Positions 54,482 to 64,000 of a stretch of 64,000 bases of DNA are shown here, piece by piece (position 1 is the first letter of the stretch; each line of letters begins with the position of its first letter). The stretch spans positions 9,282,501 to 9,346,500 of the forward strand of contig CM075348.1 of NCBI GenBank assembly GCA_037693485.1, written 5' to 3'. A program made the position numbers and the translations under genes. A model generated the notes under the pieces. The model saw only the letters and a list, made by a program, of their open reading frames with translations, was not told the DNA's origin and did not search any database. The stretch is from Kitagawia praeruptora. Lineage: Eukaryota; Streptophyta; Magnoliopsida; Apiales; Apiaceae.

Positions 54482-56758
54482 TAATTCCTAAAGTCTGAAT
54501 TCAAGGCTTTTTACCATAAAGCCCATTCACTTTTCTCTATATTACTGGAAATGCCACAAGATACATACGTTCTGTTGTGTATTTGTACGTATTTTTATGT
54601 ATTGTTACGTATTTGTACATTTTCTGCATGCATAAGTACATAGATACCCCTTGCATGCAGGTGTCTCACGTGGTGGGCCCTTTTGTTTATGAAATTTGAT
54701 TTGAAATCTGCCCCGCCGACTGGACATGATCTGGTATTATAACTTTACGAATTTTCGAATAGAAAATTACAATTATGAAATATGAAATATGAAATTGGAG
54801 AATATTTTTATGGGATAGTTTCAAAATTACCCATGTGAACTATTAGATTTTTAAATATATACTACCCTTCTTTCTAAAATTCTAAAAATACCGACCTTGT
54901 TTTCAAAATTCCAAAAATACTACATTCCTCAATTGCAACTTTTGCAACCTCATTTGCAACTTCCAGTTTTCAAATTTCTGATTTCATGTTCTGGGGTTCA
55001 GATGTCATTTTTGACCTCTTTTTTGGTTATTACTATTGATCTACTCTCTCGTTAAGACCAAAAACCTAACTTTTACATATATTACTTGTATGATAATGTT
55101 TATCCATAAAAATCAAATCCTAAAAATAAAATGAATTTATAACATCATCAATATGATATTTTAATAGCTAATAACCTTTTGTCAAAAAAAAATAGCTAAT
55201 ACCCTAAAAATAAAATGAAATTTTTAACATTAATATGATATTTTAATAGTTAATACAATCTTTTATAGTGAGCCATCTTCTCATTAAACACGTTTCGAGT
55301 CGCTCTCGTTTGCGATCGAAATTCCAACCTCATTACATATTATTGATGATACTTATCTTACACAATAATTTTTTTCCTTAAAATCAAAACCTAAAAAATA
55401 CAGTGAATTCAAATTTATACTTTCTCTAAACTTTCTAAAATATATGGAGTTTTAGAAAATGAAAACACATCTTATTTTCTTTTAATATTCTAGATACTTC
55501 TGTATTTATGTATTTATTTAGGATTCTTGCATGATAATGTTTTTTTGGTAAGCAGGATTTTATTATAATGAGCCAAACGGCTATTACATGTGAGGATATC
55601 ACTGTCATTATGTTAACAGGTAATTCTTTTCTTTTTAAATCCGATGACTTTTTTTATGACAATAGTATTGGATTTTTGAACAAATTTTCTTAATAGAAGT
55701 ATAATTAACTAATATAAAAAGTCTAATTTAAGAAGATCGTACTTTCTATAAATATTTACTTATATGTCTGCTCAATATATTCAGATACATATTTTAATTC
55801 CAATATAACGTTTATTTATATGTTTTTTTCTACAAAATTGAAAATCTATTCTACTTCCAATAGAACTTTTAATCATAAGCCTTGTAAATACTTATTCTAC
55901 TTCAAATAGAACTTCTAATCATATAATTTAAGAAGATCGTACTTTCTACAAAATATTTAATTATATGTTTGCTTTATATATTCAAACACCTATTCTACTT
56001 CTAATAGAACTTTTATTTATATATTTTTTCTATAAATTCGAACTCTTATTCTCTATAAATTCGAACTCCTATTCTACTTGCAATAGAACTTTTAAACATA
56101 TGTCTTACAAATACTTATTCTATTTCTAATAGAACTTCTAATCATATGTTTTCCTTATAAATTCGAACTCTTCTTCTCTATAAATTCGAACACTTATTCT
56201 ACTTCTAATATGTTAAATGATATTTTAATATTTATTAGTGTTTAAAATTTAAAAATGCTAGAAAATTAGAAAAATAGATTAAGACGATCTTAGAGCGCTA
56301 CCTAAACTCCCGCATATCCTCCTTGATATCTATATAATCTTAATTCCTGAACACAAAAAATTTGGAAAAAGACATTTTCTATCCTTTCCAAATTTGAATT
56401 TACACTACTCACATGTCCTTTTTGGTAAATGTACTTGAAACTCGGATCGCTCCATTTATAAATGGGTAAGATCCAAATCAACATTTTCTCACAAAATCAA
56501 TACAAATTTTTATAACCCGGATTAAAATGGGTAATACCCATGCTCAGCAATTTTAATTTTCACACGGTTCATTGGCTCAGCAGTTTTAATTATCCCACAA
56601 ATCATGGCAACAGTTACGTTACCCACTTCTGTAATCATCATCTAATTTCAAAACATTCGTTTCTCTTTTCTCTGTCTTTTATGAATTCAGATTCAGATTA
56701 TGCTATCACAACCAAAAATGGCGAATTTGAATTAGTTAATCGGAGATTCCTCTGACAA
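54482..56758. other. A/T-rich sequence with dispersed repeats, no recognised gene
   Basis: 55840-56330 repeats the CTATAAATTCGAACTC family of 47816-48790. A 71-codon frame at 56540-56755 ends in NGEFELVNRRFL and has no recognisable domain. A CT-rich leader-like sequence follows. It might be a remnant of a gene 5' region, but nothing confirms that. Confidence 0.45.
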
Positions 56759-56941
56759 TCTCATCTCCAAGTTGTTATTAACTCTCTCTCTCTCTCTCAA
56801 TCTGTAACTTTTTTATTTTTTTTATTTCGATTACATATGTGTTTATAGATCTCATCTCCAAGTTGTTATTAATTCTCTTTCTCTCTCTCTCAATCTGTAA
56901 CTTTTTTATTTTTTTATTTCGATTACATATGTGTTTATATA
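56759..56941. repeat. Tandem duplication of ~90 bp with CT run
   Basis: Two adjacent copies share ATCTCATCTCCAAGTTGTTA, a (CT)n run, CAATCTGTAACTTTTTTATT and CGATTACATATGTGTTTATA. They lie just left of sirevirus copy 2. Confidence 0.85.
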
Positions 56942-56974
56942 GATTACATATAGATACTGATATGTTTTTTCTGT

Positions 56975-58230
56975 TGTTAGTTACAGAGGCATGCCTGTAC
57001 ACATCTAATAACAAGCCTAATTGTTTGTAATGCTTTGCATTACTTACATGACCTCTTAACTGAGGGAATCTCTAGTTGTAGAGTTTCTGTTTGTATTGTA
57101 CTTGTAATAGGCATCAAATCCTAGTTGTGCAACTGTACAAATAGAGTCTAGAATAATGCTTGAAAGAAGTTCCATGGTTCATGCCTCAAGCAAGGAGTTA
57201 AAGACTGCCAAATAATCACAGTTGGGATTTGAAGAAATGAAGAATTTGCCTAAGTACCAATTCGAGAAGTATATTTGTCTATTCGAGAAGTCCAGCATTC
57301 GAGAAGTCAGAGATTCGATATCTCAAGACACTATTCGATATCCCTGAATACACTGTTCGATATCTCATTCGATATCTCAGGGATTCGATATGTCTACTAC
57401 TCTATTCGAGAACTCAAGAAGTCAACAAGTCAAGATGGTATTCGAGTTCTCAAAGAGTCAACAAGTCAAAGTTCCATTCGATATCTCAAAGACTCAGAAA
57501 GCTATTCGACAACTCAAGGAATCCTGATGGAAAAGAGCTATTCGAGAAGTGGTTCGATATGTCACTATAACAGTATTCGAGAACTCAGAGTTATCGATCA
57601 AGTCAATTCTAGTTCTCGAATCACTTACTTAGTCACTTCTCGAATACATTCTTGGAGACAAAATACTGAAGAAATTGTACAAGTCAGAAACCTGCAACAA
57701 GCCAATGCACTTTATGGACCACAACCTGTAACGTGCTCTGGAAAGCCTACAAGGAAGCTTGGAGAGATATAGAAGAGACAAGGAGCTAAAGAAGTGGATC
57801 TAAACAGGCTTTGCAAAGTCAAATCTGTAACCGTTTGGACACTTACTCAAAAAGGATAGACAGACTAGAAAGTAATGTGTTTTAGCTCCTTATTTGTAGT
57901 AAGCAGGCTGTATCCATGTTCTATAAGGACACAGCCTCACTTCATAACTTAGTAACTTTTGTGAGTCTAGTTTTTCATACACTGTAAGCTATATCTCTCT
58001 GAGAAAAACGAAGCTGAGAATACTACCATTTGTATTCACAGATTGTAGCAACCTTTATCTAATATACATTAGATTAAAGTGATATTGTGTCTTGTGTTGT
58101 TTATTTATCCGCACCTTCACTTCTACACACACAGGCACTTATCTGCTACATAGACTCAATCAAGAAAAGTTCAAAAATCCATTCACCCCCCCCCCCCTCT
58201 GTATTCTTTTACCGTATTCAATACTCAACA
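56975..58230 (+). repeat. 5' LTR of sirevirus copy 2
   Basis: 1256 bp. Relative to copy 1 it has several substitutions in the first 150 bases, a 37-bp deletion between two TATTCGACAACTC repeats, and 12 C in the C run. Confidence 0.95.
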
Positions 58231-58232
58231 AG

Positions 58233-58244
58233 TGGTATCAGAGC
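58233..58244 (+). other. Primer-binding site of sirevirus copy 2
   Basis: TGGTATCAGAGC, two bases after the LTR, identical to copy 1. Confidence 0.93.
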
Positions 58245-58273
58245 GGGCTGTTTATTCAAACAGAGAAACGATC

Positions 58274-60781
58274 ATGAGTTCGAATACACCAAAGACTACA
58301 GGAACGGTGAAGGTCCCTAAGTTTGATAAAGAAAACTTCAACCTCTGGAAGATAAAGATGATGTTGTTCATCAAAGCCTCTCATCCCTTGTATCCTGAGA
58401 TTCTCAAGAATGGTCCTTTTGTTCCACAACAAGAGATACCAGAGAAGACTGTTGGAACCATAACAATCCCTAGAGCTTATGAGGCCAAGGATCCATCAAA
58501 GTGGACAGAGTTAGAAAGGGAGAAGGTTGCTCTTGACAGCCACCTCATGTTGCTCATCATTGATTCCATGGATATGTCAATGTTTGCAAACATTGCATCA
58601 TGCACGTCTGCTAAAGAGATGTGGGATCACATTGAGGTGTTGTGTGAAGGGACTGATGAGGTTAAAGAAAACAGGAAACAGATATTGGTCACACAGTATG
58701 AAGCTTTCATGGCACAGCCCAAGGAAAGCATCACTGAGATGTTTGAAAGGTTTCACAAGCTAGTTACTGAGTTGCAGATGAATGGAAAGGTTTACAGCAC
58801 CAAGGAGTTAAATATGAAATTTCTGTTGTCTTCACCAAATCATCTGGAGCAAAGAGTCATTTCCCTTAGAGAGAGAGATTTGAACAAAGTCACCTATGAT
58901 GTACTCTATGGAGTCCTAAAGACTCATGAACTTGAGTTGCTTCAGAAAAGGGCTATCCAAGCAAACCAAGGTAGGATGATAAACACATCATGTGCCTTGA
59001 TTGTCAACAAATCCATCCTGGACCTAGAAGCATCTACAAGCCAACTAAGGATAGAGGAGGTGGCAGATGATGAAGAAACTGAAGCTGGGGTGAGTGAACC
59101 TGTTGAGGAAAAGGAGGAAGAAGAAGAGGAGTTTTACACTCTGGAAGAACTTGATGGGATGGAAAATACTTCATATGCTTTCATGGCCAGAAAATTTCCA
59201 AACATCAGATTTAAAAGAAATCAACCCTTCAAACCCAAAACTCAAAACCATTCAGCCAACAAGAACAAGGCACCTGTGAAACCAAACAGAAATAAGTTCA
59301 AAACCGGTTATGTGGATAGGTCATCTGTAAGGTGTTATAGATGCAATGACCTAGGGCATTTTGCCAGTGAATGCAAGAAGCCTAAAAAGAAGGATAGAGA
59401 TTATCTTGAGCTAGAAGCTAAGTATGAGGCCCTTCTGAAAAAGCAGACACATGGTAAGGCCTACATAGCTGAAGGGAAGTGTTGGGATGATTCTGAGAGT
59501 GATGAAGAGGAACAAGAATTCTGCAATTATGCCTTGATGGCCAACTCCAAGGATGACTCATCTTCATCTGATTCTCAGGTACCATCTCTCACTACTATAG
59601 ACATGTCTGTTTCTGAATACAAATCCATGATTGAACAATTATCTGTTGAAATGTTTAATATTCATACTAGTATGACTGCTGCTAATGAGGAGATTGCTAA
59701 ACTGTCTACTAGAAATGAAGTATTAACCAAAAAGAATGAGGAACTTGAGCTAACTGCTATGCAAGTAGAAAACCTTAAGAAAGAAGTTGAATATTTGGAG
59801 AACAAGGTTCTATGTGCTAGTCAAGTAGAGAAGGCTCTTAGGGATGAATTAGCTGAGAATGAATTCAAACTTAAAACTTTCAAGAAATCATCTGGTTTAG
59901 TGCAATCCTACTGTGAGAAAATTGAAGCTAAACCCAAAGCAGCTATTGGACTTGACTATGACTCTCTCAAACAAAGGAAAGGCTATGCTGTCATTGAAGA
60001 GGACACAGCTGTTCATGAGAAAGTGCCTCACATTTTGAGAAAAACTGAAAATCCAATTTTTAAGGAATCAACATTTGAAATTGATGAGGATGCCTTACTC
60101 ATCAAGCAAATGTTGAATGATGAGGATGAGGCACAATCTAGTGAACAGCAAGCATCCTCTAAGGGTGAGAGTGTCAAGTCAAAGACCAAGAAGCCAGTAG
60201 TTGATAGGCCAAGACCTAAGAAGTTTGTTAAGTTTGTATCAGCTGGGAAGAGTGAATCAGGAAAGGAAGTGACTAAAAAGAAACAGAACAGAAATGGCAA
60301 GTTAGGGATTAACAAGGATAACAACTATGCTTATATGCCTAATGCCCCTAGGAAAACTTGTCAGAACTGTTTCAGTACCAATCATCTAACTCATGCATGC
60401 AAGAAACCTGTTGGTAGTGTGTCTAAACCTTTCTATGATTGTTCTGTGCCTCTAAGACATAGAGATGCACCCTTCTGTGATAAATTTGACTGTATGCCAT
60501 GCAATATGAATGTTATGACTAGTTGTTTTAATTTAAGAAGACAGTTCATTGATGGTTGTATCAGTCATAATTCTCACACACACTACACAAGGTCAAAGTC
60601 TTCAAGTCCTCCTAAAGCTAGGAAGGTACCTTTGTCACCTAAGTCTGAAACCTCAGGTTCTAAGACTTCCAACAGTGACAAGAAGACTGACACTAAGAAA
60701 GTTAACAAGCATGTTGTTTATGATAAAACTGTCTCTAAGTCACATGGACCCAAACTTGTTTGGGTACCAAAGGAAAAGTAA
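58274..60781 (+). CDS. gag: Extended Gag from unspliced sirevirus RNA (835 residues)
   Basis: The ATG at 58274 matches that of copy 1. The first 435 residues are the Gag shared with copy 1 (zinc knuckle CYRCNDLGHFASEC at about 354). The frame then crosses the GT at 59579 and stays open for 400 more codons to the TAA at 60779-60781. This extension has a strong coiled-coil pattern (IAKLSTRNEVLTKKNEEL, LKKEVEYLENKVL), a Lys-rich middle, a second CX2CX4HX4C knuckle (CQNCFSTNHLTHAC, about residue 695), further Cys clusters, and ends GPKLVWVPKEK. The stop lies 17 bases before the 3' splice AG. The pol frame is not reachable from this ORF without splicing or a frameshift. Confidence 0.88.
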   Translation: MSSNTPKTTGTVKVPKFDKENFNLWKIKMMLFIKASHPLYPEILKNGPFVPQQEIPEKTVGTITIPRAYEAKDPSKWTELEREKVALDSHLMLLIIDSMDMSMFANIASCTSAKEMWDHIEVLCEGTDEVKENRKQILVTQYEAFMAQPKESITEMFERFHKLVTELQMNGKVYSTKELNMKFLLSSPNHLEQRVISLRERDLNKVTYDVLYGVLKTHELELLQKRAIQANQGRMINTSCALIVNKSILDLEASTSQLRIEEVADDEETEAGVSEPVEEKEEEEEEFYTLEELDGMENTSYAFMARKFPNIRFKRNQPFKPKTQNHSANKNKAPVKPNRNKFKTGYVDRSSVRCYRCNDLGHFASECKKPKKKDRDYLELEAKYEALLKKQTHGKAYIAEGKCWDDSESDEEEQEFCNYALMANSKDDSSSSDSQVPSLTTIDMSVSEYKSMIEQLSVEMFNIHTSMTAANEEIAKLSTRNEVLTKKNEELELTAMQVENLKKEVEYLENKVLCASQVEKALRDELAENEFKLKTFKKSSGLVQSYCEKIEAKPKAAIGLDYDSLKQRKGYAVIEEDTAVHEKVPHILRKTENPIFKESTFEIDEDALLIKQMLNDEDEAQSSEQQASSKGESVKSKTKKPVVDRPRPKKFVKFVSAGKSESGKEVTKKKQNRNGKLGINKDNNYAYMPNAPRKTCQNCFSTNHLTHACKKPVGSVSKPFYDCSVPLRHRDAPFCDKFDCMPCNMNVMTSCFNLRRQFIDGCISHNSHTHYTRSKSSSPPKARKVPLSPKSETSGSKTSNSDKKTDTKKVNKHVVYDKTVSKSHGPKLVWVPKEK

Positions 60782-63700
60782 TACCTTTGTGGTTGCAGGG
60801 CAAAGAAAGTGAAAAGAAGGTCATGTGGATTTTGGACAGTGGATGCTCAAATCATATGACTGGTGATATGGCCCTGCTATCACAGTATGAGGAAAAGGCT
60901 GGCCCAATGGTTGCTTTTGGAGATGACAGCATGGGTAACACATTGGGATATGGCAAGCTGAAAGTTGGAAATGTCATCATTGAAGATGTAGCACTAGTCA
61001 AGGGGCTCAAGCATAATCTGTTAAGTGTTGGTCAGTTTACTGATAGAGGATTCAAAGTGAATTTTGACAAAGATGAATGTTTGATCACCCACAAGAAGAC
61101 TGGTGATTTTGCTCTATCTGGAGTAAGGAAGGGAAGCCTGTTTGTAGCCAATATGGACTCTGCAAACAAGGACAAAATTTGTTGCTTTTACTCAAAAGCA
61201 TCAAATGAAGATTGTTGGCTGTGGCACAAGAAACTATCACACCTGAACTTTAAGGCCATTAATTCTCTAGTCAAAAGAGAGTTAGTGAGAGGCATGCCCA
61301 CACTTGAATTCTGCCAAGAAGGAGTGTGTGAGGCTTGTCAAAAAGGAAAAATGAAGAGATCAAGCCACAAGTCAAAGACAGTGACATCTGTAACCAAGCC
61401 ACTACAACTTATCCATATGGATTTGTTTGGGCCTGTTAACATAATGTCACTTGGAAGAAAGAAGTATGCCCTGGTAATGGTTGATGATTTTTCAAGGTAT
61501 ACATGGGTAGAATTTCTGGCATCAAAAGATGAGGCTCCACAAGTAATCATTGAGCATATAAAGAAAGTTGACAAGGAAGCAAAGGCAAACGATGCAAGTG
61601 TGATTGCATTGAGGAGTGATAATGGAACAGAGTTCAGAAATGCCACACTTGAAGCATTCTGCAAAGAGAATGGCATTTCTCAGCAATTCTCAGCTCCAAG
61701 GACTCCACAACAAAATGGAGTTGTTGAGAGAAAGAATAGAACTCTAATTGAGGCTGCTAGAACAATGTTACTTGATGCAAAAATGCCCACATGTTTTTGG
61801 GCTGAGGCTGTGAGCACTGCATGCTATATTCAGAACAGAACCCTCATCAACAAAAACACTGGAAAGACTCCTTACAACTTGATGACTGGAAAGAAGCCTA
61901 CACTGAAGTATATTCATACTTTTGGAAGCAAATGCTTTGTACTTAAGGACAATTCTGAATATGTTGGAAAGTTTGATGCAAAAGCATTTGAAGGAATTTT
62001 TCTTGGCTATTCTATGGAAAGAATTGCATACAAGGTTTATGTCATCAGTCAAAAGAAAGTTATGGAAAGCACAGATGTAACATTTGATGACAGCAAACTA
62101 CCTGGACTAGAAGAAGCCAATGATGAAGACAAAGATCCATTGAAGTTTGATAATCTAGATGATTCTGATGAAGAGACTGAAACTAGAGTTGAAACTCAAG
62201 TTCAACAAACTCAAGTGAATAATGATACAAGAGAAGAATTTGTGCCAATCAATAGTGGAGAAACAAGCATCCAAGACACACCTGTGAGTAATGGCAACTT
62301 CACAGGGGGAGGAAATGAGGATGATCATGATGAGGATGATGAAGCAACATCAAGGATGAGAAATCAGGCTGAACACTCAAGGAAATGGGATAGATCACAC
62401 ACTGCAGAGCAAATCATTGGAGATCCTAATGCAGGAGTAAGGACTAGGAGAGCAACTCAAAATGAGTGCCTCTATGGATGGTTTCTATCACAAGTTGAGC
62501 CTAAGAAACTTGATGATGCATTGTTGGATCCAGATTGGATTATTGCCATGCAAGAGGAGCTGAATCAATTTGAAAGGAACAAAGTATGGGAACTTGTGCC
62601 TGCACCAAAGAATAGAACCATTGTTGGAACAAAATGGGTTCTGAAGAATAAGATGGATGAAGATGGTGTAATAATAAGAAACAAAGCAAGGCTGGTTGCA
62701 AAAGGATACTCTCAACAGGAAGGCATTGATTATGATGAGACATTTGCCCCTGTTGCTAGATTGGAAGCCATTAGAATATTCTTGGCATTTGCTGCTCATT
62801 CAAACTTTAAAGTTTATCAAATGGATGTCAAGAGTGCATTTCTAAATGGAGAGTTGGAAGAAGAGGTTTATGTGCAACAACCACCTGGCTTTGAGGATCC
62901 ACATTTCCCAGAATTTGTCTACAGATTGCTTAAGGCACTGTATGGACTTAAGCAAGCTCCAAGAGCATGGTATGATACTCTATCACAATTTCTTCTTGAA
63001 AATCAATTCACTCGAGGCACATTGGACAAGACACTGTTTTACAAGAAGCATGGTGATGATATGATCCTAGTTCAAATCTATGTGGATGATATCATTTTTG
63101 GTTCTACAAATGAGAAACTGTGTGAGAAATTCTCTAAACTCATGCAGAGCAGATATGAGATGAGTATGATGGGAGAGTTGACATTCTTTCTAGGGTTGCA
63201 AGTCAGTCAAAGGAAGGATGGTATCTTTATCAGTCAAACCAAGTACATCAAGGATTTATTGAAGAAGTTTGACTTGGAAGATTGTTCACCTGCCAAGACA
63301 CCCATGGCCACTGCCACTAAATTGGATGAAGATGCTAAAGGCAAGAGAGTAGATATCTCAGTCTACAGAGGCATGGTTGGTTCTCTACTCTACCTCACTG
63401 CAAGTAGGCCAGACATCATGTTTGCTACATGCTTGTGTGCAAGGTTTCAATCAAATCCAAAGGAATCACATTTGATTGCAATAAAAAGGATCTTTAGATA
63501 TCTGAAGGGCACTCCTAACTTGGGATTATGGTACCCTAAGGACACAGGGTTCAATCTGGTTGGCTACTCTGATGCTGATTATGCTGGATGCAGAGTGGAT
63601 AGGAAAAGCACCTCAGGAAGCTGCCAGTTTCTTGGACAAAGGTTAGTTTCTTGGTATAGCAAGAAGCAACAATCTGTGTCAACTTCTACAGCTGAGGCTG

Positions 63701-64000
63701 AATACATAGCTGCTGGAAGTTGCTGTGCTCAAGTGCTTTGGATTAGAAATCAACTTAGAGATTATGGACTTGTGTTGGAAAGAATTCCAATCATGTGTGA
63801 CAACACAAGTGCAATCTCTATAGTTGCCAATCCTGTCAATCATTCTAGAACAAAGCACATTGACATCAGATATCATTTCATAAGAGAACATGCAACTACT
63901 GGAACCATTGAGTTGCATTATGTCTCTACAGATAAACAACTAGCTGATATATTCACTAAGCCATTAGATGAAGCCACCTTCACAAGGTTGGTAAGTGAGA
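58274..64000 (+). CDS. gag-pol: Gag-Pol of sirevirus copy 2, two exons, partial at right edge
   Basis: Exon 1 58274-59578 (435 codons) and exon 2 60799 onward. Joining CAG to GGC reproduces, in frame, the junction found in copy 1 (28926/28927). Exon 2 aligns base for base with copy 1 from 28927 with no net indel, and I noticed no stop. It carries the protease motif WILDSGCSNHMTGD, integrase, RT IYVDDIIFGS and RNase H. By alignment the stop should lie about 30 bases past the window. The protein is made only if the intron is removed. Confidence 0.85.
59579..60798 (+). other. Optional intron (1220 bp) of the sirevirus gag-pol gene
   Basis: 5' end CAG|GTACCATC, 3' end TTTGTGGTTGCAG|GGC. The length is not a multiple of three (remainder two), so retention moves pol out of frame with Gag. 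The identical sequence minus exactly this segment occurs in copy 1, which serves as an observed spliced junction. Confidence 0.88.

Larger units (their letters stand above)
56975..64000 (+). mobile_element. Sirevirus copy 2, intron-retaining, cut by the window edge
   Basis: The left LTR starts at 56975 and the internal region runs to the last base. It is nearly identical to sirevirus copy 1 (26288-39215), with scattered substitutions, a 37-bp deletion in the LTR motif array, and the additional 1220-bp GT-AG segment at 59579-60798. The right LTR and target duplication lie beyond the window, so completeness cannot be judged. Confidence 0.95.

Noticed and set aside
56540..56755. 71-codon frame followed by a CT-rich leader-like sequence
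   Set aside because: No domain and no supported exon downstream because the sirevirus follows. A gene remnant is possible but unsupported.
60799..64000. Treating the lack of pol in frame with Gag in copy 2 as a degenerate frameshift
   Set aside because: The pol region is collinear with intact copy 1 and the offset is fully explained by the GT-AG segment, so an intron is the better explanation.

Overview
The window is nuclear DNA of a flowering plant, most likely a eudicot. It is A/T-rich, its genes have GT-AG introns, and it is packed with plant-type Mutator-like elements (MULEs), Ty1/copia and Ty3/gypsy retrotransposons, Helitrons and MITEs. I cannot name the species. Almost no ordinary host gene is present. 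The non-transposon coding sequences are a decayed tandem pair of F-box genes and a complete 113-residue eIF1 (SUI1) frame that lies antisense inside an intron of a transposon gene.

Layout. 1-~7687: right part of a MULE with a frameshifted MuDR-type transposase (+), a four-exon plant-mobile-domain (PMD) gene (-), eIF1 (+) inside a PMD intron, and arrays of an ATACGG/CCGTGA motif between the convergent genes and at the right end. 7688-9332: A/T-rich tract closed by a Helitron 3' end. 9333-22305: tandemly duplicated F-box locus. The second copy is split from its upstream region by a degenerate Ty1/copia element (12102-21246), which itself carries a 1.6-kb solo LTR and a 362-bp Helitron. 22306-26287: A/T-rich DNA with a second Helitron, a Stowaway MITE and another MITE. 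26288-39215: a complete, very young sirevirus-like copia element (12.9 kb, TSD TATAC) with an intact Gag-Pol frame and an extra intact 1584-residue ORF. 39448-47014: a complete MULE with 56-bp terminal inverted repeats, an intact PMD-ULP1 protease gene and an intact FAR1-type transposase in convergent orientation around a ~257-bp near-perfect hairpin. 47042-47815: two sibling MITEs in TA repeats. 47816-56974: Helitron-derived and other A/T-rich repeats. 56975-64000: a second sirevirus copy running off the right edge.

How the parts work together. The two sirevirus copies differ by exactly one GT...AG-bounded 1220-bp segment. It is present in the right-hand copy (59579-60798) and cleanly absent from the left-hand copy. 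In the unspliced arrangement the frame continues into the segment and stops 17 nt before its 3' end, giving an extended Gag with a second zinc knuckle. When the segment is removed the frame runs straight into protease-integrase-RT-RNase H. This looks like an RNA-splicing switch between long Gag and Gag-Pol, with the left-hand copy reverse-transcribed from spliced RNA. Both sirevirus copies carry arrays of TTCGA-type motifs in their LTRs, several of which are two-unit heat-shock-element cores. In the complete copy the motif recurs, mostly inverted, upstream of the extra ORF.

Both MULEs pair a transposase gene with a convergent PMD gene and place their subterminal-type repeat motif between the two genes as well as at the ends. 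In the complete element the central block is a long inverted repeat.
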